64,000 bases of DNA from Isoetes taiwanensis (GCA_021234155.1 JAJEKV010000016.1:2048001-2112000); one strand, 5' to 3'; shown: positions 45,760-59,114, counted from the first letter of the stretch. Notes: a model not told the origin generated them from the sequence alone. Translations and numbers: made by a program.

Positions 45760-47394
45760 TGCGGACGGTCCAGGGGAATACGCCTATAAACACGTATATT
45801 CCTCGGATCCATCACTATACAAATCTATCATTCATAGCCTTGTATACCATAAGTTGTGGCACTAGGGGCATGGCCAAGTTATTCTCATAACTTAGCCAAC
45901 CATAGGTTTAGACCATTATCCACGTGGCCTTAACCTATTGGGCACCCGCCACCGGGGACTCACCCGATTGGTGCCACGTGGCATCCTAGGTGGACCTAGC
46001 TCATATAGGCATAAACCCTAACCCTAGACCTCTTTCCAGCCCTAGCACCTAGAGACTCACTTACTCGTTCGAAACCCCGTTTTCAACATCGCTTGTTTGA
46101 GCATAGATGGGCAAAGAGTCCCTGCCAGGTGAGGACTCGTTCTTGGAGCAAGAGCGGCATCACGTGAGTCGAAGACCATGGGAGGCACAGGATGCGGAGG
46201 GAGAGCTTCGAAGGGAGCAGGTATGTAGGATAGTAGTTGTGATAGCTCATCCGGGATTAGCATTCCAGATGTGCTAGTATTTTGTATCTAGAGTAGAGCC
46301 ATCCTAGAACCCATATTCAGCATCTTGAACCCTAATCAAGGAACCCTAACTATTAGTTAGTTGTATGATTAGGTTAAGATGTTCTTCTTATGATTATTCT
46401 CATGATGTGATGATGATGTGATGATGGTTGATCATGTTGCTCCCTCTTGTATTGGGAAGGGGTAGAGACCTAGAGAGCCATATGTAGTATGCTCCCTAGA
46501 GTAGATCCTTTTGGTTCTATTAGTTGCGCCCCATTGCACTTAGGAGCCCACCGGGCTATTGAGGCTATGATATGACTCCAGCACCGGATAACGGGCTAGA
46601 GGGAAAGTGGAGGGAGGATCCCCCGCCGAGTGGGGGGCCGGGGGATCCCATAGTGGGCCAGGCTTATGGTGGTCACTTGGGTGGGCCGAGCATGGGTCCG
46701 ACACCTCACAGGGCAATGGTGTTGCCACGCCTCGGGGAGCTGCAAGTGTTGGCTTGGCTCTCGATTTGGGGGTTGGTGGGTGCTAATCGCGGTGTCGCCA
46801 CGATTCTCTAGCCGCCCACGGCACCTCTAGACCCCAGGAAGGGAGATGCAGCCCTTCACGCCTCCATCGGGACCCCGGGAGATGCAACCCGAGTAGTCCG
46901 ATGGGTGATGCCATGGGATTGCGTATCCGGAAGGCTAGAGTCCTGTGAGCTGATCTAGCCCATCTGCAAAAAGTATGCACGGGAGGGGAGGATGGAGTGG
47001 TCAACCCTAGCCATTGTTCTATGCATTTCGCCATTGCCATGACTCGATTCTGCTCTATCTTGAGGCCTAGCCCGTCGGTCACCCTCCTTACAGTCCGGGC
47101 GGGGGTGGAGGCTCTGTTTTTATGGTTTGTGATTATCATATTTGCATTGGTTTATAATGCGATGCACTACCCTCGAGGTAGTATTTGTATATGTTTTATG
47201 CTAGTTCTCGACGTGTTATCGCTTCATTTGTTATAGGAGCCCATAGGGGAAGGTAGCGCAAAGACACCTGTTCCTCCCGCACTAAGAGTCACCTCGAGTG
47301 CGGGGGTAGGCGAAGGGCCCATCGCGGTTCTTGAGCGGATGGGGGATTTCGGGGTATACTGGTGAAGCCCGTATAACAAGCGTGGGGCGTCACA
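45760..47394 (+). repeat. 5' LTR
   Basis: Starts TGCGGACGGTCC (diverged from TGTGACGGTCC in the 3' LTR) and ends GGGGCGTCACA. It contains the telo-box run AAACCCTAACCCTAG at about 46,014. It aligns by eye to the 3' LTR along its length but with many small indels, so the insertion is not recent. Confidence 0.9.
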
Positions 47395-47395
47395 A

Positions 47396-47407
47396 TGGTA
47401 TCGAGCA
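47396..47407 (+). other. Primer-binding site (tRNA-Met type)
   Basis: TGGTATCGAGCA one base after the 5' LTR, matching the TGGTATCAGAGC consensus complementary to the 3' end of initiator tRNA-Met except for a lost base. Confidence 0.85.
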
Positions 47408-47963
47408 ATGTTCTTGGTTGACCAAGAACTAGTTAAGACCATAACCATGAAGTAGTCTAACAGGCCTATAGGGGTGTGAAATAAACATTTCCACCATCGA
47501 ACCGCGAAAATGGGGAAAAAAATTTCTCCTAGGTAGTGGGGGGGACTTAGGTTAAGTGTTAGACGAAGGTTTGAGTGAGTCAAACGCACCTTCTAGTAAA
47601 TTTTGGGAAAAATCATGCATCGCATCAAATTTCACCTAAAATGGGTCAAGAATCATGCCAATCGGAGACCCAATTGAAAAGTGGCGCAAATTCAGATTGC
47701 ACTTGAACCATTAGAAAAATTCGAAATTCAAGTATAATATCAATTAATATGGATTTAACATATACATTAATAATTAAATAAGTACTAAATATCTTGTAAT
47801 TAATAAGGGGGCTAATAAATAGGGGTAATTATGGTAGGAGAATATTCTCGAAGGGGACCCTCCTCTTTAAATATCTCCTCGACACCTCATTTTTCCTTCC
47901 AAACTTTCCTCCACCTTCTCTCTCTTGACCAGCCTATCCCTACCCGCTTCTTAGACCATAAGT

Positions 47964-49001
47964 ATGGCAAGAACCAAACAAACCTACGTGAAGCCAAAAA
48001 GACAAATACTTCATTGACTCCCCTCGGATGGCTTAACTCTAGCAACGTCGCCATGTGAAGAAGATCTCGAGCACCTCCGACCCAAGAAGGGGAAGAGGAG
48101 CTTCACCGCCAGTAGCAGCCGACGGCATCTATCACGATGCCGAGAGCAGCCCCTCGCCTATAGAATGCAAAGAACCGACGATCCGCCACTTCGCCACACA
48201 CCGGGCGGAAGAGCGTGAGGAAGAGCAAAATCCGCTGGCAGCTAGTGGACGGCTTTAGCCTTCAAGGCCAAGGAAGAAGGGCAAGGAGAAGGCTGCTGAG
48301 AGTGGGCTGAAGAGAGGGTCGCAAGGAGGAAGAGGGAGCTGCTGAGGGAGGAGGCCGCTGGGCGGCAGGAGCGAGACGAAGAGAAGAACGACGGTCCCCT
48401 AACCGGGCTGCGGATAGGAGGAGAGCCTCCCTGGGCCAGAGTGAGCACGTGGAAGAAGAAGAGCAGGTGGAAGAAGAAGAGCAGGAGGAAGAAGAAGAGC
48501 AGGGGAAGGGCGGACCTAAGACCACCTTTACCCGGCAGGGCCCAAACCACCTAAGGTGGTAAAGCAAATATGGGCGGCGGGCCTTCGCCTTGAAGGAGGA
48601 CTGTCTCGGCGCCGCCCTCAAAACATACTAAATACCTTCGCCGGTGGACGTGGTATAATGGATTGGTACTGCCGGGCAAAACATCAAATAAGACCGTGGA
48701 GGGAGAGGCGCCAAAGAACTGCCTAAACGTAGCCACGGCCGTAGAAGCCGAAGAAGGTCCACCCATGGGCCTAATTACCTCCCGTGTCTTCGAGGAGATT
48801 AGACACTTCGGCGGTGCACTAATCTCCTCGATTAGGAAGGCACCTTTTGGCGACTCATGCGGGGAGGTTGTGGCGGAGTTAGATCACTTGGGACTACAGT
48901 GGCGTCAAACTCACAACTCAGTGTTACAGAAGCAGTCACGAGGCCGAGCTCACCCGTTGTTTGAGGAAGGGAACCTCTGCGTGATCCCGCGAAGAGGGTG
49001 A
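47964..49001 (+). pseudogene. gag-like region, broken
   Basis: An ATG at 47,964, about 570 bp after the primer-binding site, opens a frame beginning MARTKQTYVKPKRQ that stops after 17 codons. In other frames further pieces follow: a Lys/Arg/Glu-rich stretch (about 48,290-48,520) and a 112-codon frame at 48,663-49,001. No CCHC zinc knuckle was seen. The gag assignment rests on position between the primer-binding site and pol, and on the similar MARSQQT start in the minus-strand relative. Confidence 0.5.
48440..48508. repeat. Purine-rich 21-bp tandem repeat, 3 copies
   Basis: GTGGAAGAAGAAGAGCAG is repeated at 21-bp spacing with a final GAGGAAGAAGAAGAGCAG. It lies within the gag-like region and codes Lys/Ser/Arg or Glu-rich sequence depending on frame. 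Confidence 0.9.
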
Positions 49002-50496
49002 CTTTGATGCCCAAGGATATATACTTGGCGTCGATCCGCAAGGAATATCCTTGAGGATGCATTTTTGTTCAAACTAATGTAATTATTAAGTTTTCCCCAT
49101 AAATATAAAATTTTGTTTTGCAATTAGTAGTAGATAAATCCTTCCCCGCATTAGATAAATTTTTCGGCGACCCATCCGGGTCACACCGCGCCAGACCGCT
49201 TTTGACGCAAAAGGCGTTCCCGCTTCTCCCGGTTTATCAAACTTTATCAATTTAAGGTCTAATTCATGTAAGAAAACCCCTAGTTAGATTAGAATCGTCC
49301 AAATAGTCATCCTAGCAATTCAATTCTTCAAAAATCCACAAAGAGAACTTAAAAGACCCATCGGGTCCACACAAGGCGCGGACTTCCGCTGCCTGCCCGA
49401 CGAGAGAGGCGTTCGCTGGCGCTCCCGATTCGACCAATTTTTCGCCTAATTGACCAATTTTGACCCAACAAAGCGCCATGTAGCGTTTCTTGCTTTGCTT
49501 TGTTTAGAATTGCACTTCATGGTAGCTCATTTGGACACCCAGGGCCATAGATTTGGAGTCTTCCCATCAAGAACCTTTTGTGCACTTAAACCGGGCACCC
49601 CTAGTCTATAAAAAGGACCCTCATTTGTCATTTTTTTTCCCATTAGAGTTGCTCTCAGCCTTTGGCGATTTCCTTGGCTTTTTTGCTCATTTCCATGACC
49701 ATTTTCCATAGCTATTCCCGCTCAATGGCGCCCTCAAGCTTTGTCGATGGTATAATGAGACCAATCACATTCGTGATTGTCCCCCTCGAACAAGTCTTCC
49801 ATGTTTTTGATTATCTCTTTGATCTCCATGCCACTCGACTAGAACTCCATACTACAATCGACATCATTTGTCAATATGATCAGGTCTTACCCAGGAAGTT
49901 AGCTTGCCACCTAGGGAGGGAAATGGGTTTCTCTAGATTCTCTTGCTCAAGCCATAGGTGGGATCCGGTGGGTAAGAACAAGCTATGGGATAGAACCAGA
50001 AACATGCCGGACTACATGACCCGTAAGCATCATAGGCATAGGTACCTCTCAAGCGCAAAGCCTTAGCATTGTTCATGCAAGATAGGGCGGTTAACCAACC
50101 GGGGAGCCGCCAATCCAACCCTTGGATTTGGCACCTCGACACCCGAAAGCAGCCACCGGATAAGCATCCGGGAGATCCGGACCTTAGCATACGAACACTA
50201 CGGCTCCACATCGGCACCTACGTTGTAAATCGAGCAGGATTACGAAGAGGAAGAGGAAGAGAACCCAAAAGCGGGAGATGAGGGAGGCAAGAAGGATGGA
50301 GAGGCGTGATAGCTCGGACAGTGAAGCGCTAAGCGGGACTTTGAGCCACCAATGGGCATCACGGGCCTCACCCCAGTAATAATCGCCGATGGCGAGGAGT
50401 ACATATTCGCCCACCGACATCCTCAACCTCCCCTATTAAGGCCAAGAGGAGAACCTCGGGATAGACGCAGCTCCTAGGCCTAATTCGTATCGTGAA
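49002..50496 (+). other. gag-pol interval of the gypsy element, no domain recognised
   Basis: The part 49,080-49,660 is AT-rich, unlike its surroundings, and may be an insertion. A 134-codon frame at 49,662-50,066 and pieces at 50,069-50,480 have no motif I recognise. The aspartic protease expected here was not found as an intact D-T/S-G motif. Confidence 0.45.
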
Positions 50497-53400
50497 GTGG
50501 TAGCGACTTCATCGACTACTCTACCAGGAGATACCAAGGGAAGTAGCGAGCCACATTCTTGGCGGGGAAACTATGCCGGACATCCGGGCATACCAAATGA
50601 TAAAGGCGCGATGTATCGGGCCAGAACGGGAACCCATCATTCCTTAAGAAGAATTTCGAGGAAATCCAAAGCAGGTTGTACAAGCCGGAAGGGCCCAAGC
50701 CAAGAGACCGCATATAGCTCCATGAGTACGGAGAAGCTTGTAGCAGCATCAATTTGGAGAGTGCAACTACTATGTGGAGAGACCATGAGGATCTTATGGC
50801 ATTGGACATCTTTGGCGGCGGTTGCGGGAGAAAAGGTACCGCAGGGAACAAGGCAAGTCACTCCGGGTATTATCTTCTTCCCCTTAGCCAGGGCGATGAT
50901 GATGGTTATAAAATTTAGCCCTTTAGGGCACCTTATACTCTTTGTGAAGAAGAAAGATGGGAGCTTAAGAATGTGCATAGACTATCGCCGACTCAATAAG
51001 CGGGGCGATAAAGAATAAGTATGCATTGCCGAGGGCAGATGACCTAATGGATCAGCTACAAGGAGCAAAGGTATTCTCTAAGATTGATTTGAGATCAGGA
51101 TACCATCAGATAAGAATAAAAGAAGAGGACATCCATAAGACTGCTTTCAGGACGCGGTATGGTCATTTTTGAGTTTCTGATAATGCCCTTTGGATTGTCG
51201 AGCGCTCCCGCAACATTTATCGCGTCTTATGAGCGACATCTTCGAGGAGACTTCTTGGATGAGTTTGTCATTGTCTTCTTCGACGACATTCTAGTCTACA
51301 GCAAGTCCCTTGAGGAGCATTGTCAGCATCTCAGGAAAGTGTTGGAGAAGTTGAGACGTCATCGGTTGTATGGGAAGCTCTCAAAGTGCCACTTTGCAAC
51401 AGGCCGAGTGGAGTATTTGGGACATGTGGTAACATCCGAGGGAATCTCCACAGATCCATCTAAGATTGAAGCAATAGTTGATTGGCCAGCCCCAAGGAAT
51501 GTAGCAGAAGTAAGAAGTTTTCTCGGGTTGGCGGGATACTACAGAAAGTTCGTGAAGGACTTTGCTAAGTGGGCGTCCCCTCTGTCCGACCTCACTAAAG
51601 GCCAAGAAGATTAAGGATTGGTCTAGTCATTGGTTAGAAAGTCCAAGCCTTCGAGAAGCTTAAAGGGCCTTGACAACAAGCACCGGTGCTTGTTCTTCCG
51701 GACCCGAAAGTAAAGATAAGTTGGTAGCAACAGTCAAAGCGAGCAAGATAGGGGGCGTGCCTTGATGCAAGAAGGAAGGGTAGTCGCCTACGACTCAAAG
51801 AAGATGAACGACGCCGAGCAACGCTACCCAACCCATGATCAGGAGCTGCTAGCCATTGTCAGGGCATTGAGGATATGGAGGCATTATTTGCTGGGAAGGA
51901 AGTTTCAGTTAGATACTGATCACCGTGAGCCTTCAGATCTTCTTTTCACCCACCATTCCTCAACTTAAGGCAAAGGAGGTGGATGGAATTCCTTGAGGGA
52001 GTATGATTTTGATATTATATATAAGCACGGTAAGCTTAATGTTGTAGCGGATGCCCTCTAGGAGGCCATTTGGAGACAAAGACGTATTGTACGCGATTTC
52101 CACTCTTTTCGAGTGAGTTTGGCAAGAAGATTGAGGAGTCCTTGCCAACCGATGTGGACTTCAAGGGAGGCGTGGGAAAGCCTCCAAGGAAGCCGAGAGA
52201 TAAGGAGGGGAAGCCTTCAAGCATTTTAAGAAGGAAGGCAACTGTTGTACCACAAGCATAAGTTGTGTGTGCCCGAATCTTCGTGGGTAAGGAAGTTAAT
52301 TCTTCATGACACACATAGCGGTAATAGCGGGGCATGCTGGCTTCATGAAGACCTATTTCAAGATTCGGTGAAGTTACTTACGGCCGGGGAATGAAGAGGC
52401 GAGATAGCTGCATATATTCGGGATTGCGGTTATGTCCCGTGACTAAGGCGGAGAACAACCGATTCGAGCTTTAGAGCCATTGGGGTGCAAACGCATAAAG
52501 TGGGAGGTCATAAGCATGGATTTCATCACAGGTCTCCTAGAACTCTTGAGCAAGGATGCATTGATGGTTGTCGTAGATAAGTTATCTAAGATGGCACATT
52601 TTTTGTGCCTTTGCAAAGACGACGAGACACCGCATTGACAACGCCAAGTTATTTGTAAGGGGAGATTTTTAGACTCCATGGCATGCCTCGGAGATAATAT
52701 CTGATAGAGATTCTAAGTTTTATGAGTGCCTTTTGGCGGGATCTCTTTAGCACCATCGTAGAAGCTCTCCACAGAGTCACGGCATATCATCCCCAAGCGG
52801 ATGGCGGATGGAAAGGGCGAATCGGATCATTGAAGACATGCTTGAAGCTATGTGTGGAACAAGCGGCAGTCAAGTGGGATAGTACATCCACTTGGTGGAA
52901 TTCGCCTATGACAGTGCCGGGGAGTCATCGCGGATGTCTCCTTTCATGATAAATTATGGCTACCAAAGGCTTAACCCGGGATACACGGCACAATCCTCGT
53001 GTCCAAGGTAGAAGTATCCAGCCAGATGTTGGGGACATGCAAGAAGCTAGTAGAGGAAGTAAAGGGGGTTATTTATTGGCAGCAAGAAGTCGGCGAAAGA
53101 GTGTGGCCGACAACACAGGACCGTAAGGGGAGTTTACGGTGGCGTACGTTTGGTTGAAGATCAAGGTGAAGCAAGCCAAGCTTCAGTTGGGGGCTGCAAA
53201 AGCTTGCCCCTAGGTGGGGTGGGCGTTCAAGATTTTGGAGAGAGTGGGCTCTCAAGCCTACAAGTTGGATCTTCCAGCCATCTTAAGGTCCACAAGGTCT
53301 TCCACGTAAGTTTATTAAAAAGGCACAATCCTAACCGAGGAGGTTTTGGATACTCCAACCTTGTTGGAAATGGCGGAGGAGCAAGTAGAAATAGTGCACG

Positions 53401-53600
53401 AGTTACTTCTTGATAAGTCATTCAAGAAGACTTAGGAGGTCTCAGTTCCTCCAATATTTGGTTAATGGAAGCACTTACCCGTGGAGATGCGACATGGGTA
53501 TTGAAGCAAGATTTGGAGAAGCAATACCCGAGTTTTATGAAGGAGTTTGATGGAAGAGTCGTCTAGACTTGGTGCGACCCGACTTACCCAGTGGTTGCTA
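50497..53600 (+). pseudogene. pol (RT, RNase H, integrase, chromodomain-like end), broken
   Basis: RT blocks are [20 protein letters not shown] (about 50,941-51,000), [18 protein letters not shown] (about 51,082-51,135), [12 protein letters not shown] (about 51,183), the catalytic [10 protein letters not shown] (about 51,273-51,302), and [14 protein letters not shown] (about 51,525-51,565). RNase H shows VVAYDSKKMNDAEQRYPTHD and QLDTDH (51,780-51,920). Integrase shows VVVDKLSKMAHF (about 52,565-52,605), ISDRDSKF and TAYHPQADG (52,690-52,810). Then FKILERVGSQAYKLDLPA (about 53,228-53,280), and near 53,455 chromodomain-like KWKHLP with DATW in a shifted frame. Frameshifts lie near 51,010, 51,150, 51,615, 51,965, 52,070, 52,640 and later. 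Confidence 0.9.
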
Positions 53601-54457
53601 GTATGTTGTTGTTAGTTAGCTTTGAGCACTGGCGCATGCATTCTAGTTAGGAGGGTGCATGTGCGAGGGAACTTTCTGGAGTCGTGTGTGGCGGATGATG
53701 GGGACGCCTTTAGGGCATTCTCTAGGCCCACGCACCAAGAGGGTGCGCATGACCATGGGGTCATGTGGTGAGAATGAAGCATGGTGGGCGATGATGGGAC
53801 ATGTCCGGATGATCTCTATGCCACGACGATGGGAACGCACACCTGGCCGTAGGAGGGTCATGGTGAAGCTTAAGTGATCATCTTGGCGATGATGGGATCG
53901 TGAGGCGTTCCCTAGGCTGAAACCCTCGGGGCATGATGCACTTTGGGGTGTACTCGATGGGGGGATCGTGTGCAAAGGTAACACTCGATCATGGGCAATG
54001 ATGGGAGCATCTTAAATGATCCCAAGCTCAAACCAAAGGGCCATGATCTTGGGCAAGGTAGTAGGACAACCTTGAGCGATTGGTTCGGCTCAAGGAGGTA
54101 AGGGGGTGGTCCCCTAAAACCACAAATTATTAACTAAACTAACGTAATGTGCTCCTTTTTGGGGCAAGTAGGAGGAGGACCTCAACGAGGGGGCGTTACT
54201 GAGAGGATATGGGGAGCCATAATTTAGATTATGAACCCCTAATAATTCTTATAATAATATTTTTATTATTATAAGAAATAATCTGTGTTAAGGCTATATA
54301 ACTTTGTATAAGTACAAATATAGCCTAAATTTTGACAACCTAATTAATAAAACTTGATTGCTAAAAGTAAACTAAAGGTTATTTATGTGTTGTTGTTTTG
54401 CGGGCATAAGGTAGGAATTAGATCACCTTAGCGCAATGCTTTGAGGACGGCAAGATT
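53601..54457 (+). other. 3' non-coding region of the gypsy element
   Basis: Repeats of GATGATGGG, GCGATGATGGG and similar phrases (53,690-54,010) resemble sequence at 20,930-21,380 in the minus-strand relative, in reverse complement. No coding frame is recognised. An AT-rich stretch (54,230-54,370) precedes the polypurine tract. Confidence 0.6.
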
Positions 54458-54471
54458 GTCCTGGGGGAGAA
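54458..54471 (+). other. Polypurine tract
   Basis: TCCTGGGGGAGAATG lies immediately before the 3' LTR start TGTGACGG. The corresponding CTCCCTCCCC stretch lies next to the minus-strand LTR at about 20,576-20,588. Confidence 0.75.
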
Positions 54472-56097
54472 TGTGACGGTCCGGGAATATCACGCCATAA
54501 ACACGACCTTATTTCACGGATCAAATCACCTATACAGAATCTATCATTCATAGCCTTGCTATACCATAAGTTGTGGCACTGGGGGCATGGCCAAGTTATT
54601 CTCATAACTTAGCCAACCATAGGTTTAGACCATTATCCGCGTTGGCCTTAACCTATTGGCACCCGCCACCGGAGACTCACCGATTGGTGCCCGTGGCATC
54701 CTAGGTGGACCCTAGCTCATATAGGCATAAACCCTAACCCTAGACCTCTTTCCAGCCCTAGCACCTAGAGACTCACTTACTCGTTCGAAACCCGTTTTGA
54801 ACATCGCTTCTTTGTAGCATAGGCCGGTGCGGCAGCCCGGTGGGACTTCGTTCTTGGAGCAAGAGCAGCATCACGTGAGTCGAAGACCATGGAGGCACCA
54901 CGGATCCGGAGGGAGAGCTTGAGGAGCGGTATGTAGGATAGTAGTTGTGATAGCTCATGGGATTAGCATTCGGATGTGCTGGTATTTTGTATCTAGAGAG
55001 CCATCCTAGAACCCATATTCGAGGCATCTTGAACCTAATCAAGGAACCCTAACTATTAGTTAGTTGTATGATTAGGTTAAGATGTTCTTCTTATGATTAT
55101 TCTCATGATGTGATGATGATGTGATGATGGTTGATCATGTTGCTCCTCTTGTATTGGGAAGGGGTAGAGACCTAGAGCCATATGTAGTATGCTCCTAGAG
55201 TAGATCCCTTAGTTCCTATTAGTTTGCTGACACGTGCATAGGAGCCCACGAGGCTATTGAGGCTATGATATGACTCGGCACGGGATAAGGGACTAGAAAG
55301 TGGAGGGAGGATCCACGCGAGTGGGGGCTTCGGGGATCCATAGTGGAGCTAGGCTTATGGTCGGTCACTTCGTGTGGGCGAGCATGGGTCCGACACCTCA
55401 GGGGCAATGGTGTTGCCACGCACTCTCGGGGCTGAAAATTTGGCTTGGCTCGTTTTGGGGAGTTGGTCAGTGCAGATAGGTGTCGATCCCGCGATTCTCT
55501 AGCCGCCTACGGCACCTCTAGACCCTGGGAAGGGGAGATGCAACCTTCACGCCTCATGTCCGGACCGAGGGAGATGCACACTGGGTAGTCCGATGGGTGA
55601 TGCCATGGGATTGCGTATCGGAAGGCTAGAGAATCTGTCAATTTGATCTAGCCCATGCACCAAAGTATGCCGAGGAGGGGCGGATGGGTGGTCAACCCTA
55701 GCCATTGTTCTATGCCAGCCCTTCGCCATTGCCATGACTTCGATTGCGCTCTATCTTGAGGCCCTGCCGGTCCAGTCACCCTCCGCGCCTGTGCGAGCGG
55801 GTAGGAGCTCTCTCAATTTTATGGTTTGTGATTATCATCTTTGCATTGGTTTATGTCGCGATGCTACCCTCAAGGTAGTATTTGTATATGTTTTATACTG
55901 GATTACGGCGTGTTGTTATGGCTTCATTTGTTATAGGAGCCCATAGGGGAAGGGGGCGCCAAAGACACAACCGTGTTCCCTCCCGCACAAGAGTCACCTG
56001 GGGTGCGGGGTAGGCCGAAAGGGCCCATGCGGTTCTGCTGAGCGGATGGGGATTTCTGCATAATCGGTGCTGGGTAATGTTTAGCGGGGGCGTCACA
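54472..56097 (+). repeat. 3' LTR
   Basis: Starts TGTGACGGTCCGGG and ends GCGTCACA, so the 6-bp terminal inverted repeat TGTGAC/GTCACA is intact. It aligns with the 5' LTR throughout and has the same telo-box at about 54,728. Confidence 0.92.
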
Positions 56098-59000
56098 ACA
56101 ACTTTACACAAGGAAATGCATTTTGAGCTAATATTTGACATATAAGCAATTACAAGTTTCTTCATCCCATAAAATGTTGGTACGGCCTTGATTTGGCGTT
56201 TGGACTCTCACTTTTGATCTCAATTTTTAGGTAACTTGTAATAATGATTAATATTTTCCCATATAGAGCAAAACACTCTATGATGTCCTCCAAAAATCAT
56301 AGTATGAAAGTTCAAAATGATATGAAACCAATGCAAAAACAAGCTCATTAAAAAGCAAAAGATATGGTCACAAAGAAATCAAGAAAGGTTTACGTACACG
56401 AGGCATTATTGGTCCATTTAAAATCAATAACTTCCCTTATGTTAATTGATGCGAAGTTGAATTTTGGGATATGAATAGCTTCTGATTTACTTTTAGTAAT
56501 GAAAATATTTGTTGATCATAACCTTGAGATTTGATTAAACTTCATAGCATCAAAACAAATATGTACTATGTTTATTCTAGATTTATGCCTCGAGATGTGA
56601 CTTTGAGAAAACACATTCTCAAAATGTCCCATGTCATGAAATCAATGCAAAAAATTCAAAAAGAAAAATATGGAAGTTTATGACTATAAAATGTCAAGTT
56701 AGGCTGCTAATGCACTCCACTTACTTGAACCATTATTGGTCCACGGAATTTGGAAGTTTAAAAATTAATAAACACAACATCTTAATCAATTTTGATCTCA
56801 ACTTTAGAATATAGTTTATGCGTCTGATTCTCTATGGGGTAAAATTAATTGGTTAGGCGAGCTTGCATAATTTGAGGGCAATGTTTAAGCACAAACAACC
56901 GTGAATTTATGGGGCATTTATTCACCAATTGAATCTACATGGACTTCCACTTACAAAATTATGTTGTTAAAGGTAAGAAACCATGGTATCATTATGGGGA
57001 CAAAATGGATAGGGCTAGTGAGAGATATATGCTCTATACAATTGGTTTAGTTATGGACCATAAATGGTTCATGCTTAATTATATTCATATCTTTCAAATA
57101 GTATATTATTTCAATATGAAAATAGAGTTTTATTACAAAGGAAGGCCACATTCATGAAAAATATATAGTGTACATAAAAGATGACCTACTTGTAACATTA
57201 TCCTACTAAAACTCTAATGCTTTTATAGCATGGATTGGATATACCAGTTTTATACTAGTAACAAATAACCATGTTTCTCCGTATATTTTTGCAAGAAAGC
57301 CACACAACCTATGTAGGGGACCTAGATATATGTCCCTTGTCATATTTTGAACCATTTGAAAGGTTTATTTGGAGAAATGTAGTGTGTTCTCTACAAAGCT
57401 GAGAAAGACGCATCAAAGGTCATATGGTTTAATTTTTTATTCTTATGCTTAAACTTCACGATCTTCACTTTCATTCATCGATAAACATCACTAGCTAGTA
57501 AATGATGAGTTTTCAGCCTATAATTTTGGAATTAACTCAAATTTTTAACCTCTAATGTGTTAATCCTATGGTTGTACATCTTTAAATCTAGTTAATTCCA
57601 TGGTTAAACCCTAATTACACTATATGCAAGTTGATAGAGTAATTTTCTATGTAGATATAAGAAGAATGCATCATTCATTACCCTCATGATACTTACAGGT
57701 GGTGATTTTGGAGCATTTTAACATATAATTTTGTCCTAAATTCTGTATAGAAAATTCTCTATTAGATTTTGAAGTTGATATAACTTATGAACACTCCAAA
57801 AAAACATAAGATTGTACTTCATATAGTTAAGAATCCATGGCCACAAGAATTAACCCAAAACATAAAATAGTAGAGAGAAATAATTCCTAAAACACCGCGA
57901 CACATTTTTAACAAAATAGGGTTTGCCAACTTGGCCGTTAGATGATAGCAACCAAAGCTGAAAACATACAAATCAATGTGTTCTATCTTAAATAGACAAA
58001 TAGTTCCAATTTTAGCAAGGTTTAGGCCTGCTTATGCTAGAAAAACTCAAGAATGCAGTTCTGGACTGTTGCAGAAACTGTCAAATTCTCTAATATTTAA
58101 ACAATCACTACAACATATAGATGAGTTCATTGGCCTTGAAATTCTCAAAGATCATTAAGAATCGAGTAAAGATTGATATGGTGGCGATATATCGCGAAAT
58201 TGAAACTTCTATTCTCAGATATATTGATTTAAGTGACAGTGGGTCAACTGGACCAATTCTGGTCCATGGACCAGGAATGGTCCCCGGGACCACTCAACGT
58301 TAGCGACCCAACTTAATCCATCAGATCCATCAAGGTATGAGAAGTTAAATGCTATACATTATGCATGGGATGCAAATGGCAAAAGACTGAAGACTATTCA
58401 GATTCCAAAATACATTGTTGACATGTGGGGGGACATACCATTAGCTAAAGGCTCTCAATCTCAATCATGTTCTCGATAATCATGTATGTAATTTCTCTTG
58501 CTATAATGGTAATGCATCAATAACTATATTTAGTTGGCACTTTTGATGTAATACTTCAACATTTTGGTATAATACTTAAGCATTTTGGACAATTAATACT
58601 CAGGTTCGATACATCAGATAATATTCATTATGCTTATACATCCTTACATCTTTAGTAGGTGCTTATACATCATTACATCTGATGCACACACATTAGGTGC
58701 ACACATAATTGATGGCATACAGTCAATGATCACTGATCAACCTCTGCAAGGTGATCCCATTCAGCTCGTAGGTATGCCGCTCAGGAAGCTAAACAAGGTG
58801 AATCAAAACACGATGAAGCCCGAGGCAATCATACTCACGACCATTAGCTTTAGATTGTAGGTAGGGATCAAGTATCTAACAAGATCATTGTAGCTCATGG
58901 AGCAAGTAACTCGATGTGAACTGGACGAGTAGGCAGATAAGCCATGAGAGATGAATGACTTCTACCACCGAATGGAGCTGCTTTTATAGTCGTTGTAGCA

Positions 59001-59100
59001 TTATTGGTATAATACTTCAGCATTATTGAATCCGCAACTATAAATCCTTTCACCTTACTTTCACTTCTCATCATCCCGAATTTAGTAAAGCGCTCCTTCT
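56098..59100. other. AT-rich intergenic region, no gene recognised
   Basis: Very AT-rich with short frames only. At 58,236-58,298 GGACCA/TGGTCC is repeated in alternating orientation around GGTCCATGGACC and GGTCCCCGGGACC, a small self-complementary cluster. A related GGACCAGAAATGGTCC palindrome is at about 45,343. Confidence 0.5.
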
Positions 59101-59114
59101 CACCTTTATGCTTT

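Larger units (their letters stand above)
45760..56097 (+). mobile_element. Ty3/gypsy LTR retrotransposon, 10.3 kb, plus strand, defective
   Basis: Two LTRs (45,760-47,394 and 54,472-56,097) bracket a primer-binding site, gag-like and pol-like frames and a polypurine tract in canonical order. Pol has the order RT, RNase H, integrase, chromodomain-like end, which defines Ty3/gypsy. The flanks show ACAACAA before the 5' LTR and ACAAC after the 3' LTR, compatible with a 5-bp target duplication offset by small changes. Every frame is broken, so it is not autonomous. It belongs to the same family as the minus-strand LTRs at 18.9 and 25.0 kb. Confidence 0.9.

Noticed and set aside
47964-48014. gag-like frame beginning MARTKQT, identical to the first seven residues of histone H3
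   Set aside because: Tempting as a histone mimic, but the match stops after seven residues, and the related minus-strand element starts MARSQQT, so the resemblance is probably chance.
48242-48621. Ser/Pro-rich minus-strand frames of 100-119 codons
   Set aside because: They are opposite the Lys/Glu/Arg-rich gag-like region and its 21-bp purine repeat; shadows.
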